Below, in pieces: positions 51,355 to 60,433 of a DNA stretch of 64,000 bases. Where the stretch lies: positions 1-64,000 of the forward strand of contig NZ_JANHJQ010000004.1 of the NCBI RefSeq assembly GCF_024609785.1, read 5' to 3'. The position numbers were made by a program, and so were the translations under genes. The notes beneath the pieces are model-generated. The model was given only the letters and a program-made list of their open reading frames with translations. It was not told the DNA's origin and did no database searches. The stretch is from Pseudalkalibacillus decolorationis. Its GTDB lineage: Bacteria; Bacillota; Bacilli; Bacillales; Fictibacillaceae. How positions within the stretch are numbered: position 1 is the first letter of the stretch; the number at the start of each line of letters is the position of its first letter.

Positions 51355-51600
51355 CGAAAACAGGCAGGTCTACTGACTTATGCTTCTTCCTACTAGGATC
51401 CTTCCCATATAAGCGCCTTTTAAAAGGGGTTGTTCAAAAAGTCCGGTTTATTCTCCTTTTCGAACACACATTACAAGACTAACTTATACAGTGGCATATT
51501 CCGTTCGTCCACAATTACAGTTGCGGGGACAGCTCTGGACTTCACACCAGATTCCCTATTATGAGATGGCTTACTCTCGTAGCACACTCTCACCCGTTCA
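51355..51600 (-). promoter_or_regulatory. Cobalamin (AdoCbl) riboswitch
   Basis: On the minus strand: GGGAATCTGGTGTGAAGTCC, then GCTGTCCCCGCAACTGTAA (conserved core), GCCACTG, GGGAAGG, AGTAGGAAGAAGC, and the B12 box AAGTCAGTAGACCTGCCTG. All conserved pieces are in the right order. It precedes a terminator and nrdAB, so high cobalamin should end transcription of B12-independent ribonucleotide reductase. The arm between GCCACTG and GGGAAGG is about 95 nt and contains a family D mini-element. Confidence 0.93.
51427..51472. repeat. Miniature family D element inside riboswitch arm
   Basis: The plus strand reads GTTGTTCAAAAAGTCCGG, 9 bp, and CTCCTTTTCGAACACAC. The ends TGTTCAAAAAG and CTTTTCGAACA are inverted repeats with one mismatch, matching the termini of the long D copy at 58.6 kb. 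On RNA they would form a hairpin extending the riboswitch arm. Confidence 0.7.
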
Positions 51601-51681
51601 TCGATTTTTCAATATATTGTGTTGTTACAATAAACTTATCACTAAATATAGTATGTGTCTAGCTTTTTATAATCTCTAAAT

Positions 51682-52191
51682 CTACGAAGCTGAGATGTTG
51701 GTCCTTAGTTCTTCAATGTATCGAAAAGCTTCCTCAATCTCTTCATCGGTATATTTTTGCTTTTGCTTTACTGTTTTTACTTTTTCAACAACCTCTTCCT
51801 TAGCTAGGTGGTCAAAATACATAATTGTCGAGATCAGTTCTAAGATCCGTGAAGGCTGTTCATTCATTGAAGTTACACATGTCTTAAGTGAGGCGAGATC
51901 CATCTCGTAATGTTTAAGAAACCCCCCACCCTCGTCGGTTAATATATAACGATATTGATAATAACCTCCGACCTTCTCCTTCGTCTCCTCTAGAAAACCT
52001 AGATTACAAAGCTCCTCAACACGCAACGTTAGTTCCTCTGAATATGGCCCGTAAAAGTGAAATTGATATTTTTCGCAAAATGGAAAGTTCAGCTTTTTAG
52101 CGATATAGACCATCTTCTGAAGTTTCTTACGCCCCACAACTTCCCTCGCATAATCGAACATTGCAATCAACCTCGCGTGATGTTCAAGCAC
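51682..52191 (-). CDS. ywgA: YwgA family protein
   Basis: 169 residues of a Bacillus-conserved family without known function. Winged-helix-like pattern (KKLQKMVYIAKKLN, VEELCNLGFLEE, YRYILTDEGGGFLKHY). GTG start, AGGAGGGG 8-9 nt upstream. It is 13 bp downstream of ywfO and so in its operon; the same pairing exists in B. subtilis. Confidence 0.85.
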   Translation of the reverse strand: MLEHHARLIAMFDYAREVVGRKKLQKMVYIAKKLNFPFCEKYQFHFYGPYSEELTLRVEELCNLGFLEETKEKVGGYYQYRYILTDEGGGFLKHYEMDLASLKTCVTSMNEQPSRILELISTIMYFDHLAKEEVVEKVKTVKQKQKYTDEEIEEAFRYIEELRTNISAS

Positions 52192-52204
52192 GACGAATCC
52201 CCTC

Positions 52205-53497
52205 CTATAATTCTAATATTTCTCCGATCTTTTTCCTTAACCCTTTATCGTGTATTCCGTCAATTAAATCGGCTGGATAATAAAGCTTATGGTCTGTCCG
52301 TTTCTTTCCGGAAATTGCCTCAACGATCGTTGATTCCCGAGAAAGCTCCCTGTATTCCCCTTTTTTCGTAAGCAAATGGATTGGCAATCGCTCTTCTTCT
52401 TCTCCTGGCCGGTAAAAATCGTATGGGAGATCAGAGGATGAATCGACAATCAGGTAATAATCAGGGTCAATCTTCGCCTGAACAAAATACGTATGGAGCT
52501 TATGCCACGCATTCATATGAACAGTAGGGTTGAACTCCATGTATTTAAACAGACGTCGATTCGAAAACCGCTCGCATAAATCCCGTAAAATTTCGTCCTC
52601 TTCCTCTTGCCACGCTTGGAAATAATATTGAATAATTCCTTCATCGAGCTTTATGTAATCGTCTAGGTCGACTTTATCATTAAATAATGTAATAAAATGA
52701 AGCGGCTCAAACTTAAATAAATAACCTTCCTCATACAGCGCCTTCGCACGATGAAGAATTTTAGATAAAATAACCTCAGCACTTCTCGTAACAGGGTGAA
52801 AATAAACCTGCCAATACATCTGATAGCGGCTCATAATGTAATCCTCTACTGCATGCATCCCACTGTGTTTAATAACAACTTGATCCTCCTGCGGCCGCAT
52901 GACACGCAAAATACGTTCAATATCAAACTGACCATAACTTACACCTGTAAAATAAGCATCGCGTAACAGGTAATCCATTCTATCGGCGTCGATCTGGCTT
53001 GAAATCATGCTGACGACCAGTCTATTTTCATAAGTCTTAGCGATAACTTCAGCTACCTTTTTCGGGAAATCTTTATCTACTCTTTTTAATACATGATTGA
53101 CTTCAGTTTCGCCAAGAATAATCTGCTGTGTGAAATTCTCATGGTCAAGACCGAACACCTTTTCAAACGAATGGGAGTATGGACCATGGCCGACGTCATG
53201 CAACAACGCTGCAGATAGACAGAGTAACCGTTCATCGTCATTCCAATGTGGCCTACCTTTAAATATTTCACTGATACGACGTACAATTTCATAAACGCCT
53301 AGCGAATGGCTGAATCGACTGTGCTCAGCCCCATGAAAGGTAAGAAACGTCGTCCCTAACTGCCGAATCCTCCGTAAGCGTTGGAATTCCTTCGTTCCGA
53401 TCAAGTCCCAAATGAGGCGGTCACGTACATGGACATAACGGTGGACAGGATCCTTAAATACCTTTTCTTCATCTAGTTGTTGCAGCTTATAGTTCAT
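52205..53497 (-). CDS. ywfO: HD-domain phosphohydrolase YwfO
   Basis: 430 residues. Metal motifs HSRFSHSLGVYEIV, HDVGHGPYSHSFE and the later Asp in SQIDADRMDYLLRDA are those of the SAMHD1/dGTPase-like HD family. Members hydrolyse (d)NTPs; the substrate here is not established. First of the ywfO-ywgA pair. Confidence 0.9.
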   Translation of the reverse strand: MNYKLQQLDEEKVFKDPVHRYVHVRDRLIWDLIGTKEFQRLRRIRQLGTTFLTFHGAEHSRFSHSLGVYEIVRRISEIFKGRPHWNDDERLLCLSAALLHDVGHGPYSHSFEKVFGLDHENFTQQIILGETEVNHVLKRVDKDFPKKVAEVIAKTYENRLVVSMISSQIDADRMDYLLRDAYFTGVSYGQFDIERILRVMRPQEDQVVIKHSGMHAVEDYIMSRYQMYWQVYFHPVTRSAEVILSKILHRAKALYEEGYLFKFEPLHFITLFNDKVDLDDYIKLDEGIIQYYFQAWQEEEDEILRDLCERFSNRRLFKYMEFNPTVHMNAWHKLHTYFVQAKIDPDYYLIVDSSSDLPYDFYRPGEEEERLPIHLLTKKGEYRELSRESTIVEAISGKKRTDHKLYYPADLIDGIHDKGLRKKIGEILEL

Positions 53498-53709
53498 TGT
53501 CCCGACTTTTCCCCCTTTCGTACTTTAAAGAATACGTGCACTATATATGCAGTTCGCACCTCGTCTAGGCACATCCATTTTTTCTATATGGTGATTCATT
53601 ATGTACATTATTTTCTCACGACAATACCTAATTATATATTCTTCATAACCAAATGAAAACCTCCCCTCCCGAATCGAATTGTTCCAGTCTCTAAATTTAA
53701 CTAATAAAT

Positions 53710-53812
53710 TCGGCCACGGAATCTGCTAAACCGATCACGGATTGAATTATATCGGCCACGCATCACGATATATCGATCACAGATTGAATTATATCGCTCA
53801 CGCATAGTAAAA
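53710..53812. repeat. 21-bp phased array (TCGGCCAC unit), locus 3
   Basis: Cores at 53710 (TCGGCCAC), 53731 (CCGATCAC), 53752 (TCGGCCAC), 53773 (TCGATCAC) and 53794 (TCGCTCAC) are exactly 21 bp apart. The array ends ACGCATAGTAAAA. It lies in the 507-bp gap ywfO-gltP; the rest holds the hairpin at 53890-53942 and no gene. Confidence 0.95.
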
Positions 53813-53889
53813 TGGTCCTGTATTCACTTTGATGAAAAAATTTAAACTCCTAATATAAGCAAAAAATTACCGTTCTTCTAGAAATACAC

Positions 53890-53942
53890 ATAAAAAGTGA
53901 CGCAATAGCAGGATTAACCTTACTACTGAGTCACTTTTTCGT
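53890..53942. terminator. Bidirectional hairpin at the gltP 3' end
   Basis: AAAAAGTGAC pairs with GTCACTTTTT, enclosing a 30-nt loop (GCAATAGCAGG). T runs follow on both strands. It lies about 60 bp downstream of gltP. Confidence 0.75.
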
Positions 53943-54004
53943 GTTATCGGAACATCTGGATATTCAATTGACCAGCAATACTCTAATACAAATTCCTACT
54001 TTTA

Positions 54005-55252
54005 TTAAATATCCATATCGGGTATATGCTGTGGTTTGCCGCCGTGCTTTTCTTCAGATTTTGCAACGATGACTGCACAAGCTGCATCTCCTGTAATGTT
54101 CACTGCTGTTCGCGTCATATCAAGCAAGCGGTCAACACCAAGTACAAGGCCAATCGCTTCGACTGGAAGTCCAACTTGCTTTAGAACCATCGCAAGCATG
54201 ATCAGTCCTACCCCCGGCACACCTGCTGTACCGATACTAGCAAGAACTGCCGTTAAAACAACCGTGATGAGCTGTACCAACGTAAGTTCGATTCCGTATA
54301 CTTGGGCGATAAAGATCGTTGCGACACCCTGCATGATCGCGGTACCATCCATATTGATCGTCGCACCAAGCGGTTGTACGAAGCTACTGATTTGCTTCGG
54401 TACTTTCAAGTTTTCCTGAGCCGTTTTCATCGACACTGGTAACGTACCACTACTGCTCGAAGTACTGAATGCAACAGACATCGCTGGTGCAAAACCTTTA
54501 AAGAAGGCTAGCGGATTCATTTTACTTAGCAAGGCTATCGAACTTCCGTACGTCAGCACTGCATGAATAAGCAATGCAAGCAGCACGGTACCGAAATAGA
54601 GTCCCATCGCCTGCAGCGCATCAATTCCGAAGCTCCCGACCGCGGAGGCAATCAATGCAAAGGCACCATAAGGAGCCGTCAACATTACGATGTTTACGAG
54701 GTACATCAATATGTCATTACCTTCTTCTAAGAAACGATAAACCGTTTTCGTCTTCTCTTTCAAAATGGCTACTGCAAACCCTACAAAAACAGCAAAAGCA
54801 ATGATTTGTAGCATGTCACCTTTAGCCATTGCGTCAACAGGGTTTGTTGGAATGATATTCAAAATTGTCTCTACAACAGGTGGTGCTCCAGAACCTTCTT
54901 CAAAAGTAGCGTCAGCTGTATCGAATCCTCCACCTGCTCCTGGTTGGATCGCATATGCTAAAATAAGCCCAATCACAATTGCAATTGTGGTCGTAATTAG
55001 GAAGTAACCGATTGTCTTCCCACCAATACGACCTAGCTTTTTCGGGTCACCGATTCCTGCTGCACCAAGTGCAATCGAGAAAAAGACAATCGGAACGACA
55101 AGCATTTTAATAAGATTTAAGAATAAAGTCCCTACCGGATTCAATACATACTTATCTATAACCTCAAAGGCTCCAGGTGCAAATAAATTGAGTACAATAC
55201 CAACAACAATACCCAAGATTAAACCAATGATAATTTGAACACTTAATTTCAT
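54005..55252 (-). CDS. gltP: Proton/sodium glutamate (dicarboxylate) symporter
   Basis: 415 residues, DAACS family, about eight membrane helices. The serine-rich motif AFSTSSSSGTLPVSM (hairpin loop 1), the NMDGT motif (INMDGTAIMQG) and the last helices (MTRTAVNITGDAACAVIVA) are intact. Substrate glutamate or aspartate by family; B. subtilis GltP/GltT are closest. No close partners nearby. Confidence 0.9.
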   Translation of the reverse strand: MKLSVQIIIGLILGIVVGIVLNLFAPGAFEVIDKYVLNPVGTLFLNLIKMLVVPIVFFSIALGAAGIGDPKKLGRIGGKTIGYFLITTTIAIVIGLILAYAIQPGAGGGFDTADATFEEGSGAPPVVETILNIIPTNPVDAMAKGDMLQIIAFAVFVGFAVAILKEKTKTVYRFLEEGNDILMYLVNIVMLTAPYGAFALIASAVGSFGIDALQAMGLYFGTVLLALLIHAVLTYGSSIALLSKMNPLAFFKGFAPAMSVAFSTSSSSGTLPVSMKTAQENLKVPKQISSFVQPLGATINMDGTAIMQGVATIFIAQVYGIELTLVQLITVVLTAVLASIGTAGVPGVGLIMLAMVLKQVGLPVEAIGLVLGVDRLLDMTRTAVNITGDAACAVIVAKSEEKHGGKPQHIPDMDI

Positions 55253-55609
55253 CTATTTTCCTCCCTCTACATTTCCACTACGCTATATTTTCTAATGCAA
55301 ACCGTAACTTGTCAAATGTAAATATTAAGAAATACGTATGATTATACACAGTTCACCGTGTTAACGTATTGATATGAAAGCGTTCACAAAAATATAACCT
55401 CCTACTTAAAATCATAGTTTAGTGCTTTTTTCCTAGTAAGCTAAAGACCAGTTTTGGACCTACCCTTATGTAATCGATAAATAAGATCAAGGTACTATTC
55501 CCGTTTTCAACTTAAATTAATCACAAAATTGTGATATTTTTCTAAAAATAAATGACAGTACACACTATGATATAATAAGACGGTTAAGATTGTAAAAGGA
55601 GTAGTACGT
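55253..55609. other. Intergenic region gltP-lipL
   Basis: 357 bp between divergent genes, both presumably starting here. TATAAT at 55570-55575 and AAAGGAG before the lipL ATG are visible. No repeat family and no further gene seen. Confidence 0.6.
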
Positions 55610-56464
55610 ATGATTAAACAACACCCGTTTTCTACCGAACTTTTCAAACAGCCAACTTGGCGTATTATAGATCAAACAACACTAGGTTCTTCCTTTCATG
55701 CACTTCAATCATTTGCAATGGATGATACGTTATGCACATCAATCGGCAGTGAAGATTCCCCGCCTACCGTACGTTCTTGGGTTCATCCACGCACAGTCGT
55801 GTTAGGAATACAAGACAGTCGCCTACCCCATTTATCGGATGGTGTTCAATACTTGAAGGACCATGGCTATGAGGTCATTGTACGAAATTCTGGCGGGCTT
55901 GCTGTGGTACTAGATGAAGGGGTATTAAACCTTTCTTTGATCGTTCCAGAAATAGAGAAGAAAATTGATATCGATTCCGGATATGAAGCACTAGCTTACC
56001 TAACTGAACAACTGCTGTCTCCATATGGGATAACGTTTGAAACAAAGGAAATCACAACTTCCTATTGTCCAGGAAAATTTGATTTAAGCGTTGGTGGAAG
56101 AAAATTTGCAGGTATTTCGCAGCGCCGTTTACGTGGTGGGGTTGCGGTCCAGATTTACTTATGCGTAACAGGATCTGGTTCCGCCCGTGCTGAACTAATA
56201 AAGGGCTTTTACGAGCGATCTCTTCAGACGACCGAAACGAAGTTCACCTATCCATCAGTCGATCCAAAGGTTATGGCATCGTTAGCTGAATTAACCGAAG
56301 AACCGATTCAAATTTCCGACTTGATGAAGGAGCTTTTTTCATTTTTAAAGGATCAAGGTTCTGAGCTTATGTCTTCACAGCTAACCATTTCTGAAATCAA
56401 TTTGTATGACTTTTATTTAAAGCGTGTCATCGAACGTAATGAAAAAGCGATCGACCCCAATTAG
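55610..56464 (+). CDS. lipL: Octanoyl-[GcvH]:protein N-octanoyltransferase (LipL)
   Basis: Moves octanoyl from GcvH to lipoyl domains of 2-oxo acid dehydrogenases. 284 residues: [20 protein letters not shown], acyl-accepting Cys153 in [13 protein letters not shown], Lys165 in [11 protein letters not shown]. Start after AAAGGAG, 8 nt. The final codons overlap a bidirectional terminator with pta. Confidence 0.93.
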   Translation: MIKQHPFSTELFKQPTWRIIDQTTLGSSFHALQSFAMDDTLCTSIGSEDSPPTVRSWVHPRTVVLGIQDSRLPHLSDGVQYLKDHGYEVIVRNSGGLAVVLDEGVLNLSLIVPEIEKKIDIDSGYEALAYLTEQLLSPYGITFETKEITTSYCPGKFDLSVGGRKFAGISQRRLRGGVAVQIYLCVTGSGSARAELIKGFYERSLQTTETKFTYPSVDPKVMASLAELTEEPIQISDLMKELFSFLKDQGSELMSSQLTISEINLYDFYLKRVIERNEKAIDPN

Positions 56465-56481
56465 GGAATCAATCGCTTTTG
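56443..56481. terminator. Shared terminator of lipL and pta
   Basis: AAAAGCGAT pairs with ATCGCTTTT around a 20-nt loop; flanking T/A runs work in both directions. The left arm is coding DNA of lipL (EKAIDPN). Confidence 0.75.
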
Positions 56482-56489
56482 ACTGTTTC

Positions 56490-57467
56490 TTAACCCTGTA
56501 AAGCCTGCATTGCTGTAATTAACGCAAGCTTGTACACATCTTCTGAATTGCATCCTCTTGAAAGGTCATTAACCGGTTTGTTTAGACCTTGTAGTATAGG
56601 CCCTATTGCTTCAAATCCCCCGAGACGCTGCACCATTTTATAGCCAATATTACCCGATTCAAGCCCTGGAAATACGAATACGTTCGCTTTCCCTGTTAAT
56701 GCAGAATTCGGTGCTTTCTTCGCGGCTATCTCTGGTACAAACGCAGCATCAAATTGGAGTTCTCCATCATACGGAAAGTCAACTTCAAGCTCATCTAGCA
56801 TCTGTACAGTTTCAACAACCTTATCTGTTTCATCCGATTTTGCTGAACCCTTTGTCGAGAAGCTAAGCATTGCAACCTTAGGATCTATCGCAAACACACG
56901 TGCAGTTTCGGCACTAGCTGTAGCAATTTCGGCAAGATCTGAGGCAGAGGGGTTTATATTAATTGCGCAATCTGCGAAAACATACCTCTCCTCTTTTTTT
57001 ACCATTAAGAAGGCACCTGATGTACGCTTGATCCCCTCTTTTGTTTTTATAATCTGTAAGGCTGGCCGAACCGTATCCGCAGTGGAGTGTGAGGCCCCGC
57101 TAACGAGACCATCTGCTCTCCCAGTATATACGAGCATCGTTCCGAAATAATTGACATCCTGTAAAATTTCTCGAGCTTCTGGTTCGTTTACTTTTCCTTT
57201 TCTACGTTTCATAAAAAGGTTTACAAGCTCATCAAATCCTTCATATGTTTCAGGTGATATGATATCAACATGATCGAGGTTGACACCTGTTTTTATAAAG
57301 GATTCCCGGACTAAATCCGTATTCCCGATTAGAATGGGCTTTATAATTTTCTCATTAGCAAGACGAGCTGCAGCTTCTAAGACTCGTTCATCGTTTCCTT
57401 CGGGAAAAACAATTGCTGGATAGGACAATTTTAACGTTTCCTCCATTTTCGAAAACATTGTACTCAT
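56490..57467 (-). CDS. pta: Phosphate acetyltransferase
   Basis: Acetyl-CoA plus phosphate to acetyl phosphate. 325 residues with IVFPEGNDERVLEAAARLA, GLVSGASHSTADTVRPALQ, SFSTKGSAKS and the C-terminal QGLNKPVNDLSRGC. No N-terminal DRTGG domain, as usual in Bacillus. ATG 57467 is 6 nt after GGAGG. Confidence 0.95.
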   Translation of the reverse strand: MSTMFSKMEETLKLSYPAIVFPEGNDERVLEAAARLANEKIIKPILIGNTDLVRESFIKTGVNLDHVDIISPETYEGFDELVNLFMKRRKGKVNEPEAREILQDVNYFGTMLVYTGRADGLVSGASHSTADTVRPALQIIKTKEGIKRTSGAFLMVKKEERYVFADCAININPSASDLAEIATASAETARVFAIDPKVAMLSFSTKGSAKSDETDKVVETVQMLDELEVDFPYDGELQFDAAFVPEIAAKKAPNSALTGKANVFVFPGLESGNIGYKMVQRLGGFEAIGPILQGLNKPVNDLSRGCNSEDVYKLALITAMQALQG

Positions 57468-57633
57468 CAAAGTCCTCCTTACGATTCTCTATTTTCAAAT
57501 CAATTACTATTCTTTAAGACTTATCTCTCTTCATTTCCAAGAATACTCCTTTTTAACCGTTAACGAAACCAATATTATTCAGGAAAACGCTTTACCGTAA
57601 AATGTTGTTAACTTGTTAATTTTCAAAGATTTT

Positions 57634-57659
57634 TGAAACCTGTTGAACAGACATCCGTA
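57634..57659 (+). promoter_or_regulatory. Sigma-W-type promoter of spo0M
   Basis: TGAAAC at 57634-57639, a 16-nt spacer and CGTA at 57656-57659, an exact match to the B. subtilis sigma-W consensus (TGAAAC-N16-CGTA). It lies 50 bp before the ATG. spo0M is a known sigma-W target in B. subtilis. Confidence 0.85.
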
Positions 57660-57710
57660 AATGTTAGAGGAACTATTAACTATTCTTCAAATTAGAAAGG
57701 GGTATGTTAG

Positions 57711-58487
57711 ATGTCTTTTGTTAATCGAGTACTTGCTAGTGTTGGAATTGGTGCCGCTGTTGTTGATACAAAACTGGAAGAGAGCATGTTTTATGCAGGA
57801 GAGATGATTAAAGGGGTTGTCGAAATTAACGGAGGAAAGGTTGAGCAACATATCGATGAAATCAACCTATATCTGATGACCGAATATATACGCGAGGTGG
57901 ACGATAATAAAGTCAAGCAAGCACACACTCTTGATTCTGTTCGTGTAGCTCAGGACATTACGATTGCAGCTAATGAGCAGAAGAAAATTCCTTTTACCAT
58001 GCCTTTACCATACGATGTCCCACTAACAATCGGAAAGACGCCGGTATGGTTAAAGACAGGACTAGATATCAAACAAGCTATAGACCCGAAGGACGAGGAT
58101 TATATTACGATAAAATCTACAGATATAGTTGAAAACGTGTTTGCCTCCCTAGAACAGCTTGGCCTTCGCCTTCGAAAATCCATGTGTGTACATGTGAAAA
58201 GGCATTTACAAAACAACCGGCCTTTCGCACAGGAATTTGAATTTATTCCATCATCAGGACCGTTCCATGGTGACCTAGATGAACTTGAGGTCGTCTTTTA
58301 CCCGGAGCGCGATCGTGTTCGCTTAATGCTTGAGGTTGATAAGCGCGGAAAAGGAATGCTTGGGTTCTTGGAAGAAGCTCTTGATGTTGATGAGCAAAAA
58401 TCAATGCTAACGATCTCTCGTATTGAAGCCGAGGACCAAGCAACGCTAACACAAACACTAGAAAATCATATTCGAAGATACATTTAA
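57711..58487 (+). CDS. spo0M: Spo0M sporulation-control protein
   Basis: 258 residues with an arrestin-like beta-sandwich fold (FYAGEMIKGVVEINGGKVEQHIDEINLYLMTEY). It acts in sporulation and cell envelope stress in B. subtilis. AAAGGGG precedes the ATG. The gene is monocistronic. Confidence 0.9.
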   Translation: MSFVNRVLASVGIGAAVVDTKLEESMFYAGEMIKGVVEINGGKVEQHIDEINLYLMTEYIREVDDNKVKQAHTLDSVRVAQDITIAANEQKKIPFTMPLPYDVPLTIGKTPVWLKTGLDIKQAIDPKDEDYITIKSTDIVENVFASLEQLGLRLRKSMCVHVKRHLQNNRPFAQEFEFIPSSGPFHGDLDELEVVFYPERDRVRLMLEVDKRGKGMLGFLEEALDVDEQKSMLTISRIEAEDQATLTQTLENHIRRYI

Positions 58488-58591
58488 GATTATAACGCGG
58501 GCTACACGAGTTGATTTACCATCTCCATTGTTGTAATGAAAACATCAATAATTTGAGCGTTTTGTGTCAGCTTTTAATCTTCAGGACTAAT

Positions 58592-58602
58592 TATGGTATG
58601 AT
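58592..58602 (+). promoter_or_regulatory. Candidate extended -10 promoter of hemQ
   Basis: TGGTATGAT (TATGAT at 58597-58602, preceded by TG). It lies upstream of the family D copy, so that the transcript would carry the repeat in its leader. The -35 is poor. Confidence 0.4.
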
Positions 58603-58620
58603 AGAAACGGAACTTTTATA

Positions 58621-58942
58621 GAGGTTGTTCAAAAAGTCCGGTAAAAATAGCTATCGAATTTCTTCGTTACTCGATCTCTGCGGTCCTCACGTATTACAAG
58701 AAAGCGTTGAGTTCATCGATGTACATTCATTGTGCACCTGCGTCTAACTAGTCAATGCTATCGATGAAAGTTTCCTCGGTGCAAGGCAGCAAAGAAACCT
58801 TCAAGTGAGTGGCCTTCCTCGAGATTTTCGTGCCTTGGGCTCACACGATGTGAGTCAGTTCAACGTTGTAACAGGACGTTACGAATTTAGTTGAAATTCA
58901 TATATGACGGCTCTTTTTGTCCTCCTTTTTGAACACGCACTT
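58621..58942 (+). repeat. Repeat family D, long copy (322 bp) upstream of hemQ
   Basis: Begins TAGAGGTTGTTCAAAAAGTC, contains CTGCGTCTAACTAG, CCTCACGTATTAC, and GGGCTCACACGATGTGAGTC followed by TTCAACGTTGTAACAGGACG; ends TCCTCCTTTTTGAACACGCAC. The ends are inverted repeats with core TGTTCAAAAAG. It stops 28 bp before the hemQ start codon. Confidence 0.85.
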
Positions 58943-58969
58943 ATAGTAAAGAAAAGGGAGTGTCTTGTG

Positions 58970-59716
58970 ATGAACGAAGCTGCCAAAACATTAGATGGTT
59001 GGTATTGTTTGCACGATTTCCGTACGATGAATTGGGCTGCCTGGAAAGCCTTATCAAGTAATGAACGAGAATATGCGATAAATGAATTGCTGACTTTTCT
59101 CGAAAAGTGGGAAGTTAAAGAAGCACAAAAGCAAGGGAGTCACGCGGTTTATTCAATTTTAGGACAAAAAGCAGATGTAATGATCATGCTCCTCCGCCCG
59201 ACGATGGAAGAATTAAATGAAATCGAAACTGCATTTAATAAGACAACATTTGCCGAATTTACGCTTCCTGTTTATTCCTATGTTTCGGTAGTCGAGCTAA
59301 GCAACTACATGGCTTCAAAAGATGTCGACCCAGAAACAGATCCGATGATTCAAGGACGCTTAAAGCCTGCTCTACCGAAATGGGATCATGTATGCTTCTA
59401 CCCAATGGATAAGCGACGTGAAGGTAATGATAACTGGTACATGCTTCCAATGGGGGAGCGTCGTGAAATGATGCGCAAGCATGGCATGATTGGCCGTGGA
59501 TATGCCGGTAAGGTGAAACAGATTATTACTGGATCAGTTGGATTTGATGATTGGGAGTGGGGCGTGACATTGTTCTCGAATGACGTCCTCCAATTTAAAA
59601 AGCTTGTATATGAAATGCGCTTTGATGAAGTGAGTGCACGCTTTGGAGAGTTTGGTACCTTCTATGTCGGGAATATCCTGCCAAAAGAAAAGATCAGCTC
59701 CTTCCTAGCAGTATAA
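58970..59716 (+). CDS. hemQ: Coproheme decarboxylase HemQ
   Basis: Last enzyme of the coproporphyrin-dependent heme pathway of Gram-positives. 248 residues; Tyr144 in FYPMDKRR (radical-forming) and the proximal His171 in [14 protein letters not shown] are present. AGGGAG lies 9 nt before ATG 58970; the in-frame region upstream belongs to the repeat. Confidence 0.95.
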   Translation: MNEAAKTLDGWYCLHDFRTMNWAAWKALSSNEREYAINELLTFLEKWEVKEAQKQGSHAVYSILGQKADVMIMLLRPTMEELNEIETAFNKTTFAEFTLPVYSYVSVVELSNYMASKDVDPETDPMIQGRLKPALPKWDHVCFYPMDKRREGNDNWYMLPMGERREMMRKHGMIGRGYAGKVKQIITGSVGFDDWEWGVTLFSNDVLQFKKLVYEMRFDEVSARFGEFGTFYVGNILPKEKISSFLAV

Positions 59717-59890
59717 GCGGATATAAACATTGTACGAAGCACCTCTTTTATGAAGCGGTGCTTTTTCTGTTTATTGATTTTCCGGGTAATGGTTTCATTA
59801 TTTGCTGTCATGATTTTTCTAATATCATCATAAGTATAAAAATGTGCGTTTTAGGCAGTTATGTATTGCTAATTCGAGGAGGTGACAGGT

Positions 59891-60322
59891 ATGGCTGTTG
59901 TAAAGGCACCTCAATCTGATGTCAAGTTGCTTGCTAGGCTCATGCGTGCTGAGGCTGAGGGTGATGGTAAACTCGGGATGTTGATGGTCGGTAATACTGG
60001 AATCAACCGTGTACGAGGAGATTGCATGGATTTTGAGAACATTGATACGATTCGCGATATGGTATTTCAGTCACCAGGAGGATTTGAAGCGACCCAAAAG
60101 GGATATTTTTACCAACGCGCACGACAAAGTGAAATTAAACTTGCCAAAAAAACGATTGCTGGTAAAAGATATCATCCTGCTTCCTACTCACTTTGGTTCT
60201 TTAAGCCACCAGGTAATTGTCCTGAGCAATGGTTTAATCAATGGAATGCTGGTCGTTATAAATCTCATTGTTTTTATAAGCCTACTGAATCTAACTGTGC
60301 GGGCGTTTACTCTACTTATTAA
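59891..60322 (+). CDS. cwlJ: Spore cortex-lytic/germination hydrolase CwlJ
   Basis: About 143 residues, SleB/CwlJ hydrolase_2 domain: LMRAEAEGDGKLGMLMVGNTGINRV (catalytic Glu region) and YFYQRARQSEIKLAKK. Lacks a signal peptide, as CwlJ is assembled on the outer spore side. AGGAGG lies 9 nt before ATG 59891. A weak sigma-E-like pair (TCATGATT/CATAAGTA) lies about 60 bp upstream. Confidence 0.9.
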   Translation: MAVVKAPQSDVKLLARLMRAEAEGDGKLGMLMVGNTGINRVRGDCMDFENIDTIRDMVFQSPGGFEATQKGYFYQRARQSEIKLAKKTIAGKRYHPASYSLWFFKPPGNCPEQWFNQWNAGRYKSHCFYKPTESNCAGVYSTY

Positions 60323-60433
60323 GGTGAATTCAACTTGCTGTAATCCCGATTCTTCCTTTTAGGTGTCATAACTCATACGAGCATTGAGTATACCTAATTA
60401 GTAGAAGTCTCATTGAAGACGAGGAGGTCTCTT

